Below, piece by piece: positions 1 through 3,955 of a stretch of DNA of 7,384 nucleotides. The position numbers and the translations under genes are program-made. Source of the stretch: Candidatus Komeilibacteria bacterium RIFCSPLOWO2_01_FULL_45_10 (lineage in GTDB: Bacteria; Patescibacteriota; Patescibacteriia; UBA1558; UBA10009); assembly GCA_001818835.1 (NCBI GenBank), contig MHKL01000041.1, forward strand, positions 1-7,384. Direction: 5' to 3'. A model generated the notes under the pieces. It did no database searches, was not told the DNA's origin, and saw only the letters and a list, made by a program, of their open reading frames with translations. Each line of letters begins with the position of its first letter. Position 1 is the first letter of the stretch.

Positions 1-1872
1 AATTTAATTTCCAAGGGCTGGACTGCCGGCGCTGACGGCCCGCAGGCCACCACCACGGCCGTTTACGGCAACGCGGCCCAGCTTGACGGCGTTGACGATT
101 ATTTGTGTTCCGGCTCGGGCACCAGTTGCGCCGACGACAATGATTTGGATATGGGCGCCGATAATTTTACCATTGAGTTTTGGGCCAAAATAGCCGCAGA
201 CAGTTTTGACATTTTTTTAGGCAAAAGGAACAGCTTGGCCGCCGCTGCCGGTTATGTGTTTTGGCATGATGCTACAGATAATGAAATCAAATTTGAAATT
301 GCCAATAGCAGCGGCAGTGAAGATTATGCTTCAGTGGCCAGCACTCCTTACCTTGGCGCTTGGCATTATTTTACGGGCGTGGCCGACAGAACCAATAAAA
401 CTCTCCGTTTTTATATTGACGGCGAACAGAAAAATACCAGCTCGATTATCAATAATTTAACCACCAATTTGGATAATAGCGAGGAGTTTGCCATTGGCGG
501 CGATGGCGGCCAGCGTGCCGATCGTTTTTATGGCGGCCTGATTGACGACGTTAAAATCTATAAAACCGCCCGCCCCCCGGACCAAATTCTGCAGGATTAT
601 CTGATGGGTCCCGGCTCCATTGCTTCTTATAATTTTGAAGAAAAATCCGGCGCCACGGTTAATGACCTTTCCGGCCAAGGGCATAGCGGCGCCATTACGG
701 CCGGCGCTTCCAGCGGGTTTGTTAAGGGCAAAATCGGCCGGGCTTATGATTTTGACGGGGCCAATACCAAGGTTGATACCGGCAGTGAATGGATTGGCAC
801 GCAAAATGTTAGTGTAAGCGCCTGGATAAAAATAGACGGCTATGGAGAGGGCCCGTCGTTGGGGAAAATAATTTATAATGGAAAATTCGGTTTTGGAGTG
901 AACGGTGTCGGCGCCAATATGTATATTGATTTTACTAACGACGGCAGCGCGACAAAAGCAGTTTCAGCAACTGGCTCTATATTGACTGGGACTTGGTATT
1001 TCGTGACGATGACGAGAAATGGCACGACTATTAATCTGTATGTTAATGGCGTTTTATCGGGAACTGCCAATCAAACAGTCGCGTCTCCTGTCGCTGGCAC
1101 ATATAATGTGATTATTGGCAATAGCAATGGCCAAGATAGAACCTTTGACGGCATAATTGACGATTTAAAGGTTTATAATTACGTTTTAACCCCCTGGCAG
1201 ATTGCGCAGGAATACAATGGCGGCAAGCCAATGGCGCATTGGAAAATGGATGAGGGCGAAAATAAAACAATTTATGACTGGTCAGGGAAAGGCTATAACG
1301 GCGCGCTTTCTTTAGGCGGTTCGCCAGCCACTTCCACTGCTTGGCAGGCCGAAACTTCTTGCACCAAAGGCAAATGCTTAAGTTTTGACGGCACTGACGA
1401 CACCGTTTCCATTACCGACACCACCGGCTCTTCCTTGGACATTGCCAATCATGCCACCTTGTCCGCTTGGATAAAACCCTCCAATGTTGCCGGCAGCAAA
1501 TATATTATAGATAAAGACGATACTGCCGCTTACGCTTTAATGTTGAACGGCTCGTCTTTGGTTGGCTATTTTGACATTGGCGGCTCCAATTCCTGTTCTG
1601 GTGGCACAGTTCGGGCTAATGAATGGCAGCATGTTAGCGCCACTTACGACGGCAGTTACATCCGCTGTTACATTAACGGCAAGGAAGTGGGCAAAACCGC
1701 TGATTCCGGCTCCATTGACACTCAAGACACTACTCTTTACATCGGTTCGGACGGCGGCGCGGCCAACTACTTTAATGGATTAATTGACGAGGTTAAAATT
1801 TATCATTACGCGCTTTCACCGATTGATATCAGGGAGGATTATAATAGTGGGTATGGGACGTACTTTAAATAA
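1..1872 (+). CDS. LamG-repeat surface protein, 5'-partial
   Basis: The frame is open from base 1 to the TAA at 1870-1872 (623 visible residues), so the gene starts upstream. A TTG at 103 lies inside a LamG strand (LDGVDDYLCSGSG) and is not the start. Three LamG/concanavalin-A-like jelly-roll modules follow one another, at about 1-600, 610-1230 and 1235-1870. Each opens with a strand like SYNFEE or AHWKMDEG, then DLSGQG or DWSGKG, then FDG; the middle reads SAWIKxxx and the end (L/I)IDD(V/L)K(I/V)Y. The family is a beta-sandwich that binds glycans or proteins, usually outside the cell. In Patescibacteria such proteins are long, secreted or surface-anchored, and presumed to act in attachment; that role is inference. 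No signal peptide or membrane anchor is visible because the N-terminus is missing; the C-terminus ends in GYGTYFK without an anchor. The middle module differs in codon use from its neighbours (see findings). Confidence 0.93.
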   Translation, partial: NLISKGWTAGADGPQATTTAVYGNAAQLDGVDDYLCSGSGTSCADDNDLDMGADNFTIEFWAKIAADSFDIFLGKRNSLAAAAGYVFWHDATDNEIKFEIANSSGSEDYASVASTPYLGAWHYFTGVADRTNKTLRFYIDGEQKNTSSIINNLTTNLDNSEEFAIGGDGGQRADRFYGGLIDDVKIYKTARPPDQILQDYLMGPGSIASYNFEEKSGATVNDLSGQGHSGAITAGASSGFVKGKIGRAYDFDGANTKVDTGSEWIGTQNVSVSAWIKIDGYGEGPSLGKIIYNGKFGFGVNGVGANMYIDFTNDGSATKAVSATGSILTGTWYFVTMTRNGTTINLYVNGVLSGTANQTVASPVAGTYNVIIGNSNGQDRTFDGIIDDLKVYNYVLTPWQIAQEYNGGKPMAHWKMDEGENKTIYDWSGKGYNGALSLGGSPATSTAWQAETSCTKGKCLSFDGTDDTVSITDTTGSSLDIANHATLSAWIKPSNVAGSKYIIDKDDTAAYALMLNGSSLVGYFDIGGSNSCSGGTVRANEWQHVSATYDGSYIRCYINGKEVGKTADSGSIDTQDTTLYIGSDGGAANYFNGLIDEVKIYHYALSPIDIREDYNSGYGTYFK

Positions 1873-1874
1873 CT

Positions 1875-1949
1875 TATAGCTCAAAACTTATAACTAAAAG
1901 CTATTAGATTAAGAAGTTTTGACTTTTAAGCTTTGAGCTTTGAGCTATA
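1875..1949. repeat. AT-rich imperfect inverted repeat downstream of the LamG gene
   Basis: The arms TATAGCTCAAA (1875-1885) and TTTGAGCTATA (1939-1949) match perfectly, and complementarity continues imperfectly inwards for roughly 25 more bases per arm. The left arm carries an AACTTATAACTAAAAGCTA stretch that recurs, with changes, at three other junctions (about 3252-3290, 3546-3634 and 3845-3885). The stem is GC-poor with no clear terminal T-run, so a terminator role is possible but not convincing. I read it as one copy of a dispersed intergenic repeat family. Confidence 0.7.
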
Positions 1950-1961
1950 TTTATCAACAAC

Positions 1962-1989
1962 TTGACACCCTGTCGATAGGTGTTAAAAT
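1962..1989 (+). promoter_or_regulatory. sigma70-type promoter with extended -10 for the small membrane protein cluster
   Basis: The -35 is TTGACA (1962-1967, perfect consensus), the spacer is 16 bp, and the -10 is TAAAAT (1984-1989), preceded by TGT (1981-1983) as an extended -10. Transcription should begin near 1995-1997, only about 5-7 nt before the ATG at 2002. A possible Shine-Dalgarno AGGA (1992-1995) would then be mostly or wholly outside the mRNA, so the transcript is predicted to be leaderless. The spacer is bounded by an inverted repeat, ACACC (1965-1969) and GGTGT (1979-1983), a possible operator. Confidence 0.8.
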
Positions 1990-2001
1990 ATAGGAACGAT
2001 T

Positions 2002-2202
2002 ATGATTTTAACCAACGAAAAGCGAAAGGTATTATCGGAGATTAGTCGGGATATTGGTCAGGTCTTTTTTGCCGCCACCATTGTGGAACCATTGGCTAGA
2101 GGGGCCTGGAATTATCAATTAATGCTCATTGGCTTTATTTGCGCTTTGGGGGCGTGGTATTGGAGCGTATCTTTAAAAACTAATGTTAATCAATCAATAT
2201 GA
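2002..2202 (+). CDS. small membrane protein (66 aa), unknown function
   Basis: No family is assigned with certainty. The first 18 residues are charged (EKRKVLSEISRD), followed by a short hydrophobic stretch (about 19-30, GQVFFAATIVEP) and a clear membrane helix (about 39-58, QLMLIGFICALGAWYWSVSL), so one or two membrane passes are predicted. Similar short proteins with a charged N-terminus and two hydrophobic segments are common in uncultured bacteria; this is recollection, not a search. The ATG at 2002 fits: it is the first in frame and sits just downstream of a strong promoter. Its stop TGA (2200-2202) overlaps the start of the next ORF as ATGA, which points to translational coupling. It is the first gene of a predicted four-gene unit ending at 2966. 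Confidence 0.8.
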   Translation: MILTNEKRKVLSEISRDIGQVFFAATIVEPLARGAWNYQLMLIGFICALGAWYWSVSLKTNVNQSI

Positions 2203-2318
2203 ATTCCTCAAATTTTGATTCCTTGAATATTTACATGTTCGCTATTTTACCTTTTATTTTACTTATGTTATATATTGTGATTTTTGGCAAGAAAGACACT
2301 CGGCAGAATAAAAAATAA
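2199..2318 (+). CDS. 39-aa single-pass membrane microprotein
   Basis: The ATG at 2199 overlaps the stop of the upstream gene by four bases (ATGA); the TAA is at 2316-2318. The protein has a polar N-terminus (MNSSNFDSLN), a hydrophobic helix from about 11 to 30 (IYMFAILPFILLMLYIVIFG) and a basic tail (KKDTRQNKK). By the positive-inside rule the C-terminus would face the cytoplasm. No homologue is recognised. Support comes from the coupled overlap, the membrane-like composition and the basic tail; against it, AT-rich DNA yields such hydrophobic ORFs by chance. It could be a subunit or regulator of a membrane complex with its neighbours, which is speculation. Confidence 0.6.
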   Translation: MNSSNFDSLNIYMFAILPFILLMLYIVIFGKKDTRQNKK

Positions 2319-2327
2319 AATAAATTA

Positions 2328-2429
2328 ATGAATATCTTTGAGTATCCAAATAATTTTTACATAATCATAGGAGAATTTTTAGTTTTAATAATTTTAATGA
2401 TTTTATTTCATCAAAAATTTAATAAGTAA
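2328..2429 (+). CDS. possible 33-aa membrane microprotein
   Basis: The ORF starts at ATG 2328, nine bases after the previous stop, and ends at TAA 2427-2429. It has a short polar N-terminus (MNIFEYPNNF), a hydrophobic helix of about 18 residues (YIIIGEFLVLIILMILF) with one buried glutamate, and a basic end (HQKFNK). There is no Shine-Dalgarno sequence, although that is also true of other genes here. The spacing, the fixed polar-helix-basic pattern shared with the 39-aa ORF and the position inside the transcription unit support it. Because the DNA is very AT-rich, a chance ORF cannot be excluded. Confidence 0.42.
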   Translation: MNIFEYPNNFYIIIGEFLVLIILMILFHQKFNK

Positions 2430-2450
2430 ATTAACGGTTTATTTAAATCT

Positions 2451-2966
2451 ATGTCCGACATCAAACGCACTATGCCGGTTTACGAGCCGGCCGAAGGGAT
2501 GCAGACGGCGCCGGCCTTTACGCCGCCCGCCCCAAAGAAAAGTGGTTGGGGAACCAAGTTATTGGTCATTATCCTCATCATTGTGGTGGTTTTGGTTGGT
2601 TTGTTTTTGCTTTCCAAGTACACCAGCTGGAATATCTTAAACGTCAATAAAGGGCCGTCATCGTCCGGCTGGCAGGCAGTTTTCTTGTCTAATGGCCAAG
2701 TGTACTTTGGCAAAGTTATCAAAGAAACCAACAGCACCGTGGTCCTGAAGGACATTTATTATCTGCAGGTTGCCCAGTCGCCCCAGCCGGCCACCGAAGG
2801 CCAGCAGGCCCAGCAGAACCTCTCTTTGGTCAAATTGGGCAACGAACTCCACGGCCCCAGGGACGAAATGAAAATCAACCGCGACCATGTTTTGTTCACC
2901 GAGGATTTGAAGAGCGATTCTAGGGTGGTGGACGCAATTGTCAGATATTTGGAAGAAGGGCAGTAG
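2451..2966 (+). CDS. single-pass membrane protein with extracytoplasmic domain (171 aa), hypothetical
   Basis: The N-terminal 35 residues are cytoplasmic-looking and proline-rich (PAFTPPAPKK). A strong transmembrane helix follows (about 36-55, KLLVIILIIVVVLVGLFLLS), then a soluble domain with WQAVFLSNGQVYFGK (74-88), DIYYLQ (101-106), a Q/P-rich loop (107-122) and LVKLGNELHGPRDEMKINRDHVLFTEDL (126-153). That pattern is familiar to me from hypothetical proteins conserved across Patescibacteria, but I know no assigned function. With K and R at 30 and 36 before the helix, the C-terminal domain should be outside. The ATG at 2451 has no Shine-Dalgarno; it lies 21 bases after the previous ORF and is probably cotranscribed from the promoter at 1962. 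A purine repeat begins four bases after its TAG stop. Confidence 0.9.
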   Translation: MSDIKRTMPVYEPAEGMQTAPAFTPPAPKKSGWGTKLLVIILIIVVVLVGLFLLSKYTSWNILNVNKGPSSSGWQAVFLSNGQVYFGKVIKETNSTVVLKDIYYLQVAQSPQPATEGQQAQQNLSLVKLGNELHGPRDEMKINRDHVLFTEDLKSDSRVVDAIVRYLEEGQ

Positions 2967-2969
2967 TAT

Positions 2970-3007
2970 CAAGAAAGCAAAGAAGCAAAGAAGCAAAAAA
3001 ACAAGAA
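2970..3007. repeat. purine-rich AAGAAGCAA repeat tract
   Basis: The tract is a degenerate run of AAGCAAAG/AAGCAAAA units directly after the stop of the 171-aa gene. An 18-base word, CAAGAAAGCAAAGAAGCA (2970-2987), recurs exactly at 6372-6389 inside ileS, where it is translated. This marks it as one piece of a dispersed repeat rather than a local slippage tract. Confidence 0.75.
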
Positions 3008-3013
3008 AGTAAA

Positions 3014-3126
3014 TCCCGCACCACTTTTGTTTTCTTAATAAACACGTTTAAAAATATGTAGGGACAGGTTTAAAACCTGTCCCTACGTTTTTATACCAAT
3101 GTTCTATTAAACAAAAGTGGTGCGGG
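3014..3126. mobile_element. MITE-like 113-bp palindromic element with nested REP-like hairpin
   Basis: Terminal arms CCCGCACCACTTTTGTTT (3015-3032) and its exact reverse complement (3109-3126) are 18-bp perfect inverted repeats. At the centre is a 29-bp palindrome with 14-bp perfect arms, GTAGGGACAGGTTT (3058-3071) and AAACCTGTCCCTAC (3073-3086), around one A. Both palindromes share nearly the same centre (3070.5 and 3072), and the bases between them are partly complementary, so the whole element can fold into one long hairpin. A direct GTAAA flanks it at 3009-3013 and 3127-3131, consistent with a 5-bp target-site duplication. No coding capacity. The GTAG at the foot of the inner stem resembles the tetranucleotide known from enterobacterial REPs; whether that matters here is inference. 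Confidence 0.78.
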
Positions 3127-3128
3127 GT

Positions 3129-3167
3129 AAAAGGCCTCGGACAAGTCCGGGTCTTTTTGTTTTTTAT
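3129..3167 (+). terminator. rho-independent terminator of the membrane protein cluster
   Basis: The left arm (about 3129-3141, AAAAGGCCTCGGA) pairs with the right arm (about 3146-3158, TCCGGGTCTTTTT), allowing two G-T wobbles and one mismatch, around a CAAG loop. T-rich sequence follows to about 3167. It follows the MITE-like element directly and is the first good terminator after the gene ending at 2966. Confidence 0.8.
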
Positions 3168-3194
3168 TTATAACTATAAAGTAAGAAGTGGCAC

Positions 3195-3223
3195 TTTACA
3201 CTTTCTACTTTTTATGATATGAT
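3195..3223 (+). promoter_or_regulatory. promoter of the MerR-type regulator gene
   Basis: The -35 is TTTACA (3195-3200), the spacer is 17 bp and the -10 is TATGAT (3218-3223), preceded by TGA (3215-3217) as an extended -10. Transcription would start near 3230, giving a leader of about 100 nt to the ATG at 3333. An imperfect inverted repeat, AAAGTAAGAAGTG (3178-3190) and CACTTTCTACTTT (3199-3211), overlaps the -35 and could be an operator. MerR activators usually work at promoters with 19-20 bp spacers, so the normal spacer here argues against classical MerR-type autoactivation. Confidence 0.68.
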
Positions 3224-3242
3224 GTATTATAGTAGGGAAGAT

Positions 3243-3251
3243 TGTGGATAA
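3243..3251 (-). promoter_or_regulatory. single consensus DnaA-box-like site
   Basis: Read on the minus strand this is TTATCCACA, the exact consensus DnaA box, in the leader of the MerR-type gene. Only one copy is seen and no dnaA, dnaN or other origin marker is near, so this may be chance or a regulatory DnaA site rather than an origin. Confidence 0.3.
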
Positions 3252-3290
3252 GTTAGCTTAAAACTCAAAACTTAAAGCTAAAAACTGAAA
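3252..3290. repeat. AT-rich dispersed repeat copy in the MerR-type gene leader
   Basis: A run of AACTCAAAACTTAAAGCTAAAAACT-like units. TTAGCTTA (3253-3260) and TTAAAGCTAA near 3272-3281 form an imperfect palindrome. It belongs to the same family as the copies near 1875, 3546 and 3845. In this position it would be transcribed as part of the approximately 100-nt leader. Confidence 0.6.
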
Positions 3291-3332
3291 AATGCCATAT
3301 TTTCCCCTTATTAAACAAAAATCAAAAATAAA

Positions 3333-3563
3333 ATGAAAACGCGTCTTTTAAAAATCGGTCAACTGTCAAGAATCGTCGGCGTTTTGCCGTCCACGATTAA
3401 TTTTTATACCAATGAGGGTTTGCTTAAAGCCGGCGGCCGCTCCCGGGGAGGGTATCGGCTGTATGAGCCGAGTTACGCGATTGAGAGGATAAAGTTGATT
3501 CAGAAATTACAAAGAGAGAAGAGGTTGAGAATAGATGAAATTAAGTTAAAACTTAAAACTTAA
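3333..3563 (+). CDS. MerR-family HTH regulator, minimal (76 aa)
   Basis: A MerR-type winged helix-turn-helix fills the protein: the first helix pair is LLKIGQLSRIVGVLPSTI (5-22), NFYTNEGLL (23-31) follows, the wing is GRSRGGYRLYEPS (35-47), and the next helix (48-62) is basic. The long dimerisation helix and effector domain of classical MerR proteins are absent; the ORF ends 14 residues later in RIDEIKLKLKT. It would bind DNA, but it lacks the usual metal- or ligand-sensing part, so its signal is unknown. Short MerR-like proteins of this kind are common in Patescibacteria (recollection). The TAA at 3561-3563 lies inside a 7-bp tandem repeat (AAAACTT units, 3548-3581), so the repeat sets the C-terminus and may have truncated a longer protein. 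The ATG at 3333 has no Shine-Dalgarno. Leader and promoter are upstream. Confidence 0.9.
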   Translation: MKTRLLKIGQLSRIVGVLPSTINFYTNEGLLKAGGRSRGGYRLYEPSYAIERIKLIQKLQREKRLRIDEIKLKLKT

Positions 3564-3634
3564 AACTTAAAACTTAAAACTAATAGATTTAAAAAAGTTT
3601 TAAATTTTAAGTTATTAGTTTTTAGCTTTAAGTT
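3546..3634. repeat. 7-bp tandem repeat plus AT-rich inverted repeat
   Basis: Four complete AAAACTT units (3548-3575) and a partial fifth (3576-3581) form the left part. The segment 3564-3589 pairs with 3609-3634 at about 22 of 26 positions around a 19-nt spacer. It overlaps the end of the MerR-type gene and stops three bases before the next ATG. It is another copy of the AACTTAAAACTAATA family seen at 1875-1949. The stem is almost pure A/T. Confidence 0.75.
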
Positions 3635-3637
3635 AAT

Positions 3638-3772
3638 ATGAAAAAGGAGATAAGAAAAATTTATCGGGCTAAATTAGAAGAAAGGAAAAGCAAAATCGTC
3701 GGCTGGCCCAAACCCTACCATTTCCGGGAGAAAAGAACTTTTTGGCAAGCCGTCAGGGCCATGCTTTTTTAA
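3638..3772 (+). CDS. 44-aa basic protein, hypothetical
   Basis: ATG 3638 to TAA 3770-3772. The N-terminal half is a highly charged, helix-prone segment (KKEIRKIYRAKLEERKSKI). It is followed by VGWPKPYHFREKRTFWQAVRAMLF, rich in W, F, Y and basic residues. The predicted charge is strongly positive, so nucleic-acid or ribosome binding is possible; no family is recognised. In favour of a real gene: codon choice in the second half (GTC GGC TGG CCC AAA CCC TAC) resembles the genuine genes here and is far less AT-rich than the spacer, and a good terminator follows at 3809. The inverted repeat ending at 3634 leaves no Shine-Dalgarno. Confidence 0.6.
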   Translation: MKKEIRKIYRAKLEERKSKIVGWPKPYHFREKRTFWQAVRAMLF

Positions 3773-3808
3773 AATTCCAATTTCCGTTTTTGACTTGCTC
3801 TTTTTAAC

Positions 3809-3844
3809 AAAAAGGTCCCTCTCGTGCTTGGGGGATCTTTTTTT
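3809..3844 (+). terminator. rho-independent terminator after the MerR/44-aa unit
   Basis: AAAAAGGTCCC (3809-3819) pairs with GGGATCTTTTT (3832-3842) with a single G-T wobble, around a 12-nt loop, and ends in a run of seven T (3838-3844). It separates the regulator unit from ileS. Confidence 0.85.
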
Positions 3845-3885
3845 AACTCAAAACTTATAACTTATAACTAAAAACTAATTACTAG
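3845..3885. repeat. AT-rich dispersed repeat copy upstream of ileS
   Basis: AACTCAAAACTTATAACTTATAACTAAAAACTAATTACT-like sequence right after the terminator. It closely resembles the left arm of the repeat at 1875, but no matching right arm follows. It occupies most of the spacer before the ileS promoter. Confidence 0.6.
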
Positions 3886-3917
3886 GTCTAAGGCATCCCT
3901 AATTTATTAATTGCTAC

Positions 3918-3946
3918 TTGAAATTAGATGATTTTTTCATTATGAT
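3918..3946 (+). promoter_or_regulatory. ileS promoter, predicted leaderless
   Basis: The -35 is TTGAAA (3918-3923), the spacer 17 bp and the -10 TATGAT (3941-3946). The expected start is near 3952-3954, two to four bases before the ATG at 3956. No Shine-Dalgarno precedes the ATG, so translation of a leaderless mRNA is predicted. No T-box leader, the usual regulator of such genes in Firmicutes, would fit in this spacing. Confidence 0.75.
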
Positions 3947-3955
3947 ATAAGCATT

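Noticed and set aside
103..105. TTG as start codon of the LamG protein
   Set aside because: The frame is open to base 1 and the TTG encodes a residue within a LamG strand (LDGVDDYL), so the true start is upstream of the window.
457..804. Minus-strand ORF of 115 aa
   Set aside because: Shadow of the LamG coding sequence created by its GGC/GCC codons; its low-complexity I/G/A/N-rich translation resembles no family.
2200..2202. Possible UGA recoding, as in Gracilibacteria/Absconditabacteria
   Set aside because: TGA here acts as a normal stop in an ATGA overlap, and no in-frame TGA occurs in ileS or the other long genes.
2658..2996. Minus-strand ORF of 112 aa
   Set aside because: Antisense to the conserved-looking 171-aa membrane protein; no promoter or recognisable domain.
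3773..3955. T-box riboswitch or other leader controlling ileS
   Set aside because: The ileS promoter at 3918-3946 leaves a leader of only a few bases; the upstream stretch holds a terminator of the previous unit and an AT-rich repeat, and I see no T-box sequence.
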